DNA of 17,500 nt from Theodoxus fluviatilis (GCA_034096865.1 JAWQFJ010002800.1:113278-130777), one strand, 5' to 3'. Shown: positions 1 through 9,151, numbered from the stretch's first letter. The notes: generated by a model from the letters alone, not told the origin. Program-made: numbers and translations.

Positions 1-573
1 AATCCCCATCCCCATCTCAATCCCCATCTCAATCGCATCCCCATCTCCATCTTCATCCCCATCCCCATCCCCTTCCCCATCTCAATCCCCATCCCCATCC
101 CCATCTCAATCCCCAACCCCATCTCAATCCCCATCTCAATCCCATCTCCATCTTCATCCCCATCCCCATCCCCATCCCCATCTCAATCCCCATCCCCATC
201 CCCATCTCAATCCCCATCCCCATCTCAATCCCCATCTCAATCGCATCCCCATCTCCATCTTCATCCCCATCCCCATCCCCATCCCCATCTCAATCCCCAT
301 CCCCATCTCAATCCCAATCTCCATCTTCATTTCCATCCCCATCCCCATCCCCATCTCAATCCCCATCTCCATCTTCATTCCCATCTCCATCCCCATCCCC
401 ATCTCCATCCCCATCCCCATCTACATCCCCATCCCCATCCCCATCTGAATCCCCATCCCCATCTCAATCCCCATCTCCATCTTCATTCCCATCTCCATCC
501 CCATCCCCATCTCCATCCCCATCCCCATCTACATCCCCATCCCCATCTACATCCCCATCCCCATCTACATCCC
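1..573. repeat. CCCCAT hexamer minisatellite with higher-order structure
   Basis: The block is built almost entirely from the hexamer CCCCAT and one-base variants such as CTCAAT, CTCCAT, CTTCAT and CTACAT. Variants recur in the same order: the string ATCTCAATCCCCATCTCC starts at 353 and again at 461, and ATCTTCATTC at 371 and 479, giving a 108-bp period (18 hexamers) in the right part. The array runs off the left edge of the window. Reading frames through it encode only Met-Gly-Ile-Glu strings and are not genes. Confidence 0.95.
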
Positions 574-1362
574 TTCTCTCTTCCTATCGTTCCATCTTTT
601 CCCTCTCCGATCGCCTCTTCCGCCCAATGATATCATCGTCATACTTCCCTCTTAGAATATCGCTGGTCGCCACAGCACGCAGAAACACTGCTGGGCATGC
701 GCTGCTCCACTTTTCAGAGCAGATTTTGCTGCCAGCAAAGCGCCGAGAGGCTGCACGGAGGCCATAAGCCGTTTTATTGCATCAGTTCACTTCGTGACGC
801 ACAAAAGACAAAAACCACCAAGGCCGAGTGACGTCACGCTCTCCAAGCTGTGGCGATGCTGCCAGAGGCCACTGCTCCGACACAGTGGTCTTATAGAGAA
901 CTTCTTGCCTAGTGTCTGATGCATGATGAAGCATGCATTACGGGTCGGTCTTCATGTTCTCTATTTTTTTTTATATTCCTGTTGGAGTTTTCATAAGCGA
1001 AATTGTTTAGTGCAGGAACAAAAATGAAAAGCTTTGAAATAAAAAGAGGGCAAGTCACATTACTTGAAAATGGCGAAATATTTAAAGATAAGACGCTTAT
1101 AATGCATTTTAGCAACAAAAGAAAATATAATGACTGTAATTGTAAAAAAACACGCCGATAAACATTGTACTGATACATTTTCGCGCTGTAAAAACATACG
1201 GGTCAACTTGTAATGCTCTGCAGTAGCGACAGTAGTAGTTGGGGGTCACCCTCAGACCCACAACGAAAAAACTCTCACGCCAGTGAACAGGCAGGCATTT
1301 GAACACGCAGGCAGACGAGGCAGACAAGATAGAGAGAGGGGTAGAGAGAAGGCAGCAATTAA
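574..1362. other. Unique sequence, no supported gene
   Basis: This stretch between the hexamer array and the tetranucleotide mosaic has mixed composition. The first 350 bases are moderately GC-rich; the part after 950 is AT-rich. The only notable element is a perfect CRE octamer, listed separately. The open frames here are short and on the minus strand continue into the microsatellites. I see no exon with convincing splice sites. Confidence 0.6.
829..836. promoter_or_regulatory. Perfect CRE palindrome TGACGTCA
   Basis: TGACGTCA is the full consensus site for CREB/ATF bZIP factors. It lies in a locally GC-richer segment, and a weak TATA-like CTTATAGAG lies about 50 bases downstream. An 8-mer is expected by chance roughly once per 65 kb, so presence alone does not prove function. 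No transcript start or downstream first exon could be supported. Confidence 0.25.
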
Positions 1363-1558
1363 ACAGACAGACAGACAGACAGACAGAACGACAGACAGAC
1401 AGACAGACAGACAGACACACACACAGACAGACAGACAGACACACAGACACACAGACACACTGACAGACAGACACACAGACAGACACACAGACACACAGAC
1501 AGACACACAGAGGCGGGCGGGCGGGCGGGCGGATGGACGGACGGGCGGGCGGGCGGAC

Positions 1559-1562
<4 letters not shown>
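1363..1562. repeat. CAGA/CACA then GGCG/GGAC tetranucleotide blocks
   Basis: A (CAGA)n array interspersed with CACA units occupies about 1363-1510. It changes sharply into GGCG, GGAC and GGGC tetramers over 1511-1560, then into a GA tract. All six frames stay open over long stretches because the repeats lack stop triplets, so the Cys/Val/Ser-, Asp/Arg- and Arg/Ala-rich translations are artefacts. Confidence 0.95.

Positions 1563-1592
<30 letters not shown>
1562..1592. repeat. (GA)n microsatellite
   Basis: A pure GA run separates the GGCG-type block from the TTGG-type block. It forms one flank of the putative retrotransposon tail at 1593-1800. Confidence 0.95.
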
Positions 1593-1594
<2 letters not shown>

Positions 1595-1745
1595 TGATTG
1601 GTTGGTTGGTTGCTTGGTTGCTTGGTTGCTTGGTTGGTTGGCTGGCTGGCTGGCTGACTGACTGACTGACTGACTGGCTGACTGGCTGACTGGTTGACTG
1701 GCTGGCTGGTTGGTTGGTTGGTTGGTTGGTTGGTTGGTTGGTTGG

Positions 1746-1777
<32 letters not shown>

Positions 1778-1796
1778 CTTTATTGAGCCCTCCATT

Positions 1797-1800
<4 letters not shown>
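1593..1800 (-). mobile_element. Candidate tiny 5'-truncated LINE 3' end with long tetranucleotide tail
   Basis: On the minus strand, about 24 bases of non-repetitive sequence (1776-1800) contain AATAAA (tttatt at 1779-1784) followed by GA and then (CAAT)n. The tail drifts into (CAAC)n and CAGC/CAGT blocks down to 1593. This matches a 5'-truncated non-LTR insertion: a polyadenylation hexamer followed at once by a simple tandem tail. The same arrangement, with a 5-bp tail, ends the clear LINE at 7218-7242. GA/CT microsatellite lies on both sides (1562-1592 and 1800-1833). No coding sequence remains, so the call rests on architecture alone; independent microsatellite growth is the alternative. 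Confidence 0.4.

Positions 1801-1833
<33 letters not shown>
1800..1833. repeat. (GA)n microsatellite
   Basis: A pure GA run of about 17 units, directly abutting the 5' side (minus strand) of the candidate retrotransposon remnant. Confidence 0.95.
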
Positions 1834-1836
<3 letters not shown>

Positions 1837-4102
1837 AAATTAAAAGATTTGTCCATTAGTCTCAAAAGCAACAGCATCTTTTCTGAGTGGAATTATGTAC
1901 ATGACTGTAACGACGTTAACAGCAAAGCAAGCCCTTGAAATCTGTTACCTGTGCATTTGTTTTGCTGCGAGAATATATTGGGTTTTTTGCCGTTTTCCCC
2001 GGTACATCAAAGCAAGGCGTGGAACCAGGAAAGAACAGCCTGTTGCATCGCACTTTGCCTTATATAGGCAAGTCATGCCCTCTGACCTGAGGTTAAAGGT
2101 ACTTGTACGGAAATGACAGATTTGGAATATCACCTTCACTGTTTCTCTATGAATGCACACTACGTTAGTTCGCCTCGTAATTTTCGTATTACGAAAACAA
2201 CAAGTGTTGTGTCTCATTTGCAAATGGAGATACATCACATAAGTACTAATGGTGCTGCAGTACTTTTGAAACAATGGTCACGTGCAGGGGAAGTCGTCTA
2301 TACGTTGATACATTTTATTCTCTAAGCATGTTTAGCGTAGAATTCGTTTTCTTTGTAATCACTTTAGTGTTTGTTTTACTGAAGAAAACTGCATAGCATT
2401 ATCGATTTCAGCGTAACAAAAGGAACATCATATTTCGTGTGTTGATGCCGAGGACAACCTTATCACACGCTTCTTAGTACTTTGGGTGCTTGCATTTTCA
2501 TCGACGCACATTCTGCGCGACTGATCACAGCTTTTCCCACGACATGTAGGTTCTGTACAACTGCTCTCTTTTGTGCAAGTGCTGCATGTGTGGATCGCAG
2601 TAAGAACTTGTTTCCCTCACAGTGTACGTTGTTGCCAGACAGACTCATACAAAGCCTAGTATGTAGCCACACCCATGGCGACGTTGCTGAGTCAACGGTC
2701 GGGGAATTCGAGAGCAGAAAGAAAATATAGAGCGCAATTCACCGCCCGTGAGGCACATCTAGCTCGTGGAGTGTATTCGACATTTTTTTTTAAAGCAGCT
2801 GCTGATTTCCAGTTTTATCCAGATAGGGAAAAATGTTATGCATCTGATCTGGAATATGTATTACGGTAGGTCCTTCACCTGTTCTATATTGCGCAAATTT
2901 TCTTAAAAGAGTCACTTTTATGTCTTGCTCCCTTCGACTCGGTTTCATGTCAGCGTCTTTTAAGAATGTAGCTTCCAGTCATGAAAAACACTTTCAGCCG
3001 CAGAGTTTTCCAAAGGAACACTCCAAAGCGAAAATGGAATATAAGAACTAAGGCCTAGATTGACAGAGGCGGAAGACATTTAAAACATCTTTTTTTCGAT
3101 TTGAAGTTAGCTTCCTACTTTAAACCATTGACAATGGCAGCTCTCTTCCATAAGAACATATTTCATTTAATGAAAATTTCCCCCTAAATGTGCTGTACTA
3201 CTAGTCTAGTGACAACATCTCGGACAGACTTACACACAAACAGGAATTCGGGATATTTGTTGTACTCGTGCAGCACACATCTATACAACAATCGAAACAA
3301 ATGCGTCACAGTTACCGTCATGCTCGTGTCCGCATTTCGGGGTGGAAGCTGCCCTGGTGTTGACAATCTGGATCTGAGTCACTCGTTGTTTCTTTGTACA
3401 GCAACGTGCGTGACCCTTTCTGGTCACGATGACCTCCTCTGGGCAGACCACGAGCCAACATACCCTGACCACTGACCACTGCACCCTGCCCATGAAGATT
3501 GACCTCCAGCCAGCCATCCCTTATAGTGGCCTCCCAAGCCTTGAAATGACGCGTAGTCATAAATGGGGTCTATCATTGAGAGAGATGGAAAATATGGGAG
3601 TGAGTTTGTTCAATTCATGCAGTGGATAAGTCTTGAACAGGGGGCTGGGAGTAATGTCAGGAAAATGGAAAAGAGAAGAAGAGGAACGAGAGGGAAACAT
3701 GAGAGTGTCGGCCATATAAATGGTCGGAAACGACGATAAACAATCAATGTTTACTTCCTTTGCCCCCATATTTCTGACAGTCGTGTCAATTCATTAAGTT
3801 GTTTTCAAATCCGGCACAGTGGAATGCTCATATTTCTGGCTCGATCAAGTATAGACCTGTACAGCGCCATACTGTTTGATTCTCTAAGGCAGAACCACAG
3901 TTTGAATATCCTCCATTTTTACCATTGCTGGGAGACTTCCCATTTCGTACCAATAGACGCGTGGACAACAACTACTCGTAAAGGATCCAGATCTAACTCC
4001 ATTCCCATATAACTGGAAATAGACATGACGTGTTACCTAGAGTTTGACAGATTTTGCAAATGAAAACTTTATGGATTAAGGATGTAGCCTTTGGTTGTAG
4101 TT
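1834..4102. other. Unique AT-rich sequence, no firm gene
   Basis: About 2.3 kb of non-repetitive, AT-leaning DNA. Many short open frames occur on both strands, none longer than about 110 codons and none with a recognisable domain. One segment at 2675-2865 has a start codon and a splice-donor-like end and is listed as a candidate exon. Otherwise I see nothing that can be supported as coding or structural RNA. Confidence 0.5.
2675..2865 (+). CDS. Candidate first coding exon, unknown protein
   Basis: An ATG in the context CACCCATGG opens a frame of 63 full codons. It begins MATLLSQRSGNSRAERKYRA and ends in a donor-like ACG|GTAGGT at 2865/2866; the frame then stops at 2867-2869. If the donor is used the exon ends in phase 2. 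The product is basic and Ala/Arg-rich at the N terminus, then more aromatic and acidic (FQFYPDREKCYASDLEYVL), which looks more like ordinary protein than simple repeat. No family is recognised and no partner exon was found. It could be a chance open frame. Confidence 0.2.
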
Positions 4103-4129
4103 CTGCTGCTGCTGCTGCTGCTGCTGTTG

Positions 4130-4165
<36 letters not shown>
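4103..4165. repeat. (CTG)n/(TTG)n trinucleotide repeat
   Basis: Twenty-one trinucleotides: about seven CTG, four TTG, then about ten CTG. On the minus strand it reads as CAG/CAA. No long open frame runs through it in any register with plausible flanking protein sequence, so I do not call a polyglutamine exon. Confidence 0.95.
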
Positions 4166-5400
4166 AAATTCTGCATAGAAGGTGGTGGCGTGAGGAATGA
4201 ATACCAAGAGAACTTGTCTCAACGCATTGTCACATCGAGCCAGGGTTAACAGATCTATTTTTCGTTTTCAGGTCAGGAAGTTACATAATTATGAGCACAG
4301 ACGCTGAAGTTCTCACATTTGATCTCTTTGGAACTTTGGAAAAAGCCACGAAAAGATTGCGAATGCAACCATTGATTCACTGTTTGAGATCAGTGACACT
4401 TTCTCATTTGCGCTTCCTCTGGGATATATGGACTGCTATTGAGTGTAGTATGGGGGGTGGGGGTGGGGGTGGGGGGAGAGTTGGTCTTCTTTTTGGTTTT
4501 AGGTGCAGTCTTATCTCTTATGTCTGTGTGCAGCTGCGTGAGTGGTTGAGTGATGTACATAGGGAAATGGCCATATTTGTTTTGTATAAACGGCGTGTTA
4601 GAGTGTGTAAATGATGCGTGTGTTTGGCTTTTTGTTTTGTTTCTTTTAGCCTTCATCACTTAGTTTTCCTCGTGCTCGTTTTTTTATAATGATGTCACTT
4701 GGCGGAATAAATTACTGTGAACTGTGAACCGTGAGATCGTGCCATTCGATGCACTTTATTGATGAGGAAAGGGAAATATCTTTCTTTATAACGACCCCTT
4801 ATGACCTGGTGAAAGATGGTCGCATCGAGTAAAAAATTATCACATCTTCTATTTGTCTTTAGACTAGATTACATTCGAACATGGACGCAGAAGTTCTCAA
4901 ACATAACAATCTCTTTTGATCTAATTACAAGACGCGCAACAATAACATGCAACTACAGAGTCATTGTTAATGGTCGTATTATTCGGTTCATTCTATTTAT
5001 GACAAGGGGGAAATATTTATATTTATATTATATTTTAAGCTCTGGTGAAAGAGTACATGCGGTAACTCCTAGCTGTGTCTGGTTATTTTGTTGACCCAAG
5101 GGACGTTTGCATTTCACGAACTCAGCAGACCTTGCCATGCTTGGGCGGGCAGCGTTTTGTCAAGACAGCCCATCTGCTGGGGGGACTGCTGTGTGGAATG
5201 AGGAAGGAATAGGTAAGAAGATATAGGAGGTTTAGAGCAAAGCGTGGGAAAGATAAAACAAGAACTGGCACAGCAAAAGGACTATGCGATTGGAGGACTG
5301 TGGTAGTGGTGGTAGTGGTATGAAAAAACAGGGTGTGGGTGAGGATGACATAGTGGGAAGGAGATGGGATGGGGAAGGGGATGGATTGGGAAAGGGGAGG
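4166..5400. other. Unique AT-rich sequence with a short GGGGGT run
   Basis: No gene is supported. The 107-codon plus-strand frame from 4291 crosses a (GGGGGT)n run at 4451-4478 that turns it into polyglycine, so it is not credible. A possible retroposon 3' end around 4706-4735 is listed separately. Acceptor-like pyrimidine-AG signals occur near 4272 and 4861 but without matching coding exons. Confidence 0.5.
4690..4735 (+). mobile_element. Possible retroposon 3' end: AATAAA plus 7-bp tail repeat
   Basis: AATAAA at 4706-4711 is followed within three bases by ACTGTGA, ACTGTGA and ACCGTGA (4714-4734), a three-copy tandem tail. A polyadenylation hexamer followed at once by a short tandem unit is the usual 3' end of many metazoan LINEs and their SINE partners. 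Upstream sequence shows no LINE protein, so the copy would be a SINE or severely truncated. It could equally be a chance arrangement. Confidence 0.3.
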
Positions 5401-6475
5401 AGAAGGGGAAGGGGATGGGGTGGGAGGGGGAGGGGGGGGGGAAGGTGGGGTGAGGGTGGAGGGGGGGGTGGGGTGGGAAGTGGGAGGGGGGAAGGTGGGG
5501 TGGGAGGTGGAGGTGGGGAGAGGGGTGGGGGGGGGGTGGGGAGGTGGTGGGAGGGTGGAGGTGGGGAGGGTGGTGGGAGGGGGGGGGAGGTGGGTGGGAG
5601 GTGGAGGTGGGGAGGTGGGGGTGGGAGGGTGGAGGGGGGAAGGTGGGTGGAGGTGGAGGGTGGGGGGTGGGGTGGGGAAGGTGGGGTGGGGAGGGGGGGT
5701 GTGAGGTGGGGTGGGGAGGGGGGTGGGAGGGGGGTGGGGAGGTGGGGTGGGAGGTGGGGGGGGAGGGGGGTGGAGGTGGAGGGTGGGGGAGGGTGGGGTG
5801 GGAAGGGGGGTGGGGAGGGGGTGGGGTGGGGAGGGGGGGGTGGAAGGGTGGAGGGGGGGGGTGGGGGGAGGAGGGTGGGGTGTGGAGGTGGGGGTGGAGG
5901 TGGGAGGTGGGGGGGGGGGTGGAGGTGGGGGAGGTGGGGTGGGGGTGGAGGGGGGAGGTGGAGGGGGTGGAGGGGGGGGTGGAGGTGGGGGGGGTGGAGG
6001 GGGGGGTGGAGGTGGGGGGGTGGGGGGGAGGGGTGGGGGGGTGGAGGGGGAGGTGGGGGTGGGGAGGGTGGGGGGGGGGGGGGAGGTGGGGGGGGGTGGG
6101 AGGGGGGGGGGGTGGGAGGGGGTGGGGAGGGTGGGGGTGGAGGGTGGAGGGGGGGAGGGGGGGGTGGAGGTGGGGTGGGGACGGGTGGGGTGGGGTGGAG
6201 GGGGGGGGAGGGGGTGGGAGGTGGAGGTGGGGAGGGTGGAGGGGGGGTGGGGAGGGGGTGGAGGGGGGGTGGGAGGGGGTGGGTGGGGGGGGGGAGGAGG
6301 GGGGTGGAGGTGGGGGTGGGGAAGGTGGGGTGGAAGGTGGAGGTGGGGAAGGTGGGGTGAGAAGGTGGAGGTGGGGAAGGTGGGGTGGGAAGGTGGAGGT
6401 GGGGAAGGTGGGGTGAGAAGGTGGAGGTGGGGAAGGTGGGTGGGAAGGTGGAGGTGGGGAAGGGCGAGGGGAGGA
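5400..6475. repeat. G-rich minisatellite, about 1.1 kb
   Basis: The plus strand consists of GGGG, GGTGG, GGAGG and GGAA modules with almost no C. At the right end (about 6320-6460) the unit becomes a regular 28-mer, GGTGGAGGTGGGG + AAGGTGGGGTG + (A/G)GAA. Because 28 is not a multiple of three and the array lacks stop triplets, several frames stay open on both strands (up to about 450 codons, Pro/His/Ser-rich or Gly/Trp/Arg-rich). These are repeat artefacts. The strand has very high potential for G-quadruplex formation. Confidence 0.95.
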
Positions 6476-7138
6476 TGCCCCATATTTCGCACCTGCTAAG
6501 TCCGGTAACTCAAGCCGTCTCCACGTCGCACACAACAAAGCCTAGTTTCAAGTTTCTGAGGTGCTTTTCTCTTCCAAAGGATGCGCTTGGCTGGGGCAGC
6601 CCTATCATCCCAATCCGCTCCCCTGGCAGTGTCAGGAGAATATGTGAACGGTGTTAGTTTTGAACAATTTCTTCTGCATCAAGACACTATTGTTCTAGAC
6701 AGCAAAGCTGTGTTTATTGTTAAATTGTTTTCAGGTCGAGCACTTGAGGTAAAGTCTGATTTATGCATCTATTGAAGTCTCCTGTTTGTATTAAGTGGAC
6801 ATAGTTTGCATGTCACGGCTTTATGATTTGATATAGAGTGTATTTGTGCATTATATTAATAGCAACATCATCCTTAGGCGCCGTGATTCATGCAGGTGAT
6901 GAAGAATTCCACTCCACATCACAACAAGAAATCAAGAATGCACAGGTTCAGGCATAGAATCCTTGGATGTATAGAATCATCTATGTGGGTCATGAGAACT
7001 TCCTTGATCGAGCGAATGTAGCTTCGCGACGCTCTTGGTAGATTGGCCCATAAAGACATGGTGTCCAATGGTTGAAAGTCCCCGTGAGTCTTCTGGAAGG
7101 CAATTCATTCCTTCAATCTAGTTACCGGGCACCAAAAA

Positions 7139-7140
<2 letters not shown>
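6476..7140. other. Unique sequence, no supported gene
   Basis: Non-repetitive DNA between the G-rich array and the GA tract flanking the LINE 3' end. Short frames at 6385-6657 and 6581-6775 (plus) begin in or next to the G-rich array and show no domain. A pair of splice-like signals around 6734 and 6749 encloses only 14 bases and is not called. Confidence 0.5.
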
Positions 7141-7203
<63 letters not shown>

Positions 7204-7217
7204 GAGAGAGAGAGAGA
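7141..7217. repeat. (GA)n microsatellite at LINE 3' edge
   Basis: A GA run of nearly 40 units with one TGAG interruption near 7200. It continues directly from the LINE tail repeat, forming the downstream flank (minus-strand sense) of the retrotransposon. Confidence 0.95.
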
Positions 7218-7743
7218 GAACTGAACTGAACTGAACTTTATTGCTTTTGCCGTCGGCCCATTGCAAGCACACGTTCAACGCAACTGCGATTGACATGAGA
7301 TAACCCAAATGAAATTTTCTCGTATGGACGGAAATTTCCATTAAACAAACATCAATGTTCATGCGTCAGTGTCAGAGGCTTTCGATTTGCTCTAGTTTCT
7401 GCTTCCTCATCTTAAAGGCATAATATATGTACATCGATACTGCTCTTATTTCTTTACTTTTCCTTGCAATAGGCGAGCACCTGTCATTCCATTTGCTCTC
7501 TTGTCTAGGAAATGTTCAATGTATTTTACTCTTAGAGGGTCATTTGCTTTTCATGTGATCAGGAAATGAGTTTCATCTTCCTCTTCCTTGCAAAATGGAC
7601 AAAACTGGTCTTGTACATTTCTGTAAATCATGTTAATCTTTAACTCATTAATTATGATTCGAAATCGGATAAATTGGTCTCGAAATTTCCTAATATCCAG
7701 AAAGTCTAAATACTTTTCTAAATCTAGATGTTCTTTGAAGGTT

Positions 7744-7752
7744 GAGTACCAC
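7744..7752. repeat. 9-bp target-site duplication, left copy (GAGTACCAC)
   Basis: GAGTACCAC directly precedes the GGGG terminus of the MITE. The partner at 8309-8317 is GAGTACCTC, one mismatch. Counting one copy restores the LINE frame exactly. Confidence 0.85.
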
Positions 7753-8308
7753 GGGGTCGGCTCTCTATTGCGGAGGGCCGCTATTGCGGAGGGCCGCTAT
7801 TGCGGGGGGCCGCTATTGCGGGGGGCCGCTATTGTGTGATTTTTTGGATCAAAAGTTCTTAAGGCCATTTTGATTCTTTTGTCCTAAAACGCATAAAAAA
7901 CCATAAAAGTGTTGTTACTTTTTTATCTTAGAAATGTTTTCGTTTTTTTTCTCCAAAAATTTCCCCAAAAATTTCTTGATCGGGTTTTACCGATAGCGCT
8001 TAGTCTAGGCCGCACCCGCCACCTCGCCTGACTGACTTATCCTGTCCGGGGAGTTTCACCTAAACCCGGACGCGTTACTTTTTGTCACGTTTGTGTCCAA
8101 CATCAGCGTCGGGCGCTGGGGTTAGGGCGTAGGGACCACCCGTTGAGAGTCAAACGTGGGATGGAGTTAGAATATAAAGCTTCACCCGTTAGTAACAAAA
8201 ATGTTATGGTTTTTAGGCGTTTTAGGACAAAAGAATCAAAATGGCCTTAAGAACTTTTGACCAAATAAATCCCGCAATAGCGGCCCCCCGCAATAGCGGC
8301 CCCTCCCC
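7753..8308. mobile_element. MITE with terminal inverted repeats containing 16-bp subrepeats
   Basis: The 556-bp element has GGGG/CCCC termini and long inverted arms, left 7753-7917 and right 8192-8308. The arms share TTCTTAAGGCCATTTTGATT and neighbouring sequence with only a few differences. Next to the ends lie tandem 16-mers CTATTGCGG(A/G)GGGCCG: four full copies plus a partial on the left (7765-7834) and far fewer on the right (8273-8300). The interior (7918-8191) encodes nothing recognisable. The 9-bp target duplication would fit Mutator-like or Merlin-type transposases; that assignment is inference. It is non-autonomous. Confidence 0.85.
7765..7834 (+). repeat. Tandem 16-bp subterminal repeats
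   Basis: Four full units start at 7765, 7781, 7797 and 7813, plus CTATTG at 7829. The first two have CGGAGGG and the next two CGGGGGG, so the array grew by duplication of dimers or by two steps. Such arrays in transposon ends often bind transposase; that role is inferred. Confidence 0.9.
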
Positions 8309-8317
8309 GAGTACCTC
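8309..8317. repeat. 9-bp target-site duplication, right copy (GAGTACCTC)
   Basis: GAGTACCTC directly follows the CCCC end of the MITE and differs from the left copy at one base. The LINE frame is preserved with either copy retained. Confidence 0.85.
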
Positions 8318-8823
8318 TTGTACCTTTGGAAACTCGTAATTTTGCTTTTCCATTCTTGTTGGTAGCAATTCTTCATCCTTTGCTTTAATTGCATTAAGAA
8401 GCGTTTCTCATCTCCTACGCCGTAATTCATCCACACGTAGCTAAAACCCATAGAGTCGAGATATGTTTTGACATTCTCCACCCAGTTTCGTTTGCCTCTG
8501 ATATTAGACCTGAGTAACATTAGGTAGGCTTGTTTGGGCAGTCTGCCTGCGCTCATTCTATTCGGTTTCAGCCAGTATCGGATTCCCCTAATGCAACTGT
8601 TAAGTGAGAGTGGAAACCTTCCAAGGTCTCCTCAGACCAGGTGGTTTGGTGTTCTCACACTCAACCCCAAAAACATTTTACATACAAAAGTGTGTGCTTT
8701 TTCTACATTCAGGTCTTTTCTCAGACCCCATAGTTCTGCTCCATACAGAAGTGATGGCAGCACTTGAGAATCAAAAAGCTTCATAAATACAGTAGTCTGA
8801 AGGTTTTCCGTCAAGGTGCCATC

Positions 8824-8843
8824 GAGAGAAAGAGAGGAAGAGC

Positions 8844-8884
<41 letters not shown>

Positions 8885-9151
8885 AAGAGAAAGAGATTGA
8901 GAGAGATTGAGAGAGAGATTAAGAGAGAGAGATTGAGAGAGATTGAGAGAGATGGAGAGAAAGAGAGAGAGCTTGAAAGAGAGATAGAGAGAGATTGAGA
9001 AAGAGAGAGAGATTAAGAGAGAGACTGAGAGAGATTGAGAGAAAGATTGAGAGAGATTGAGAGAGAGAGATTGAGAGAGATTGAAAGAGAGAGCGAGAAC
9101 GAGAGATATTGAGAGAGAGATTGAGAGAGATATTGAGAGAGAGATTGAGAG

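Larger units (their letters stand above)
7218..8823 (-). mobile_element. 5'-truncated non-LTR retrotransposon (LINE), interrupted by a MITE
   Basis: Read on the minus strand, the element starts abruptly at about 8823 inside the reverse-transcriptase ORF. It runs through the RT C-terminal region, a Cys/His knuckle, a 3' untranslated part and AATAAA (tttatt at 7237-7242), and ends in about 3.5 copies of the 5-bp tail GTTCA (7218-7236). GA/CT microsatellite abuts both ends, at 7141-7217 and 8824-9199. A 556-bp MITE sits inside at 7753-8308. Missing 5' sequence is normal for target-primed reverse transcription. Two TGA codons show the copy is dead. Clade assignment is not possible by eye. Confidence 0.88.
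7446..8823 (-). pseudogene. LINE reverse-transcriptase ORF2 C-terminal remnant
   Basis: The fragment is the tail of a non-LTR polyprotein, in one frame from about 8823. It shows LPSLLYGAELWG followed by VEKAHTFVCKMFLG, the hallmark that follows the polymerase domain in many metazoan LINEs. Next come GDLGRFPLSLN, RYWLKPNRM, RLPKQAY and GFSYVW. After the MITE (7753-8308) and one 9-bp duplication are skipped, the same frame resumes with KRYSTFKEHLDLEKY, then FRDQFIRFRIIINELK, then a zinc-knuckle-like CPFC-x(n)-H (QFCPFCKEEEDETHFLI), and ends at TAA (7446-7448). Two in-frame TGA codons break it. The one at 8632-8634 stands where the LINE pattern has Trp (V-W-GDLGRFPL). The one at 7551-7553 stands where the last zinc ligand Cys is expected. 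The function in an intact copy would be reverse transcription at the target site. Confidence 0.88.

Noticed and set aside
53..420. Minus-strand Met-Gly-Ile-Glu repeat proteins
   Set aside because: Direct translation of the CCCCAT hexamer array; no independent coding evidence.
1..573. Telomeric repeat
   Set aside because: The unit is CCCCAT with many variants, not the TTAGGG unit expected for metazoan telomeres.
1109..1877. Frames with NQPTNQP, SVSLSVC and DRQTDRQT repeats
   Set aside because: Translations of tetranucleotide and GA microsatellites, present in several frames and on both strands.
4291..4614. 107-codon plus-strand frame
   Set aside because: Runs through a GGGGGT tract giving polyglycine and has no domain or conserved look.
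5122..6538. Open frames of up to about 456 codons on both strands, Pro/His/Ser-rich or Gly/Trp-rich
   Set aside because: They come from the G-rich minisatellite, which lacks stop triplets; multiple frames on both strands are open and the composition follows the 28-bp unit.
6735..6748. Possible 14-bp micro-exon between TTTTCAG and GTAAAG
   Set aside because: Splice-like motifs alone are common; no flanking coding exons fit.
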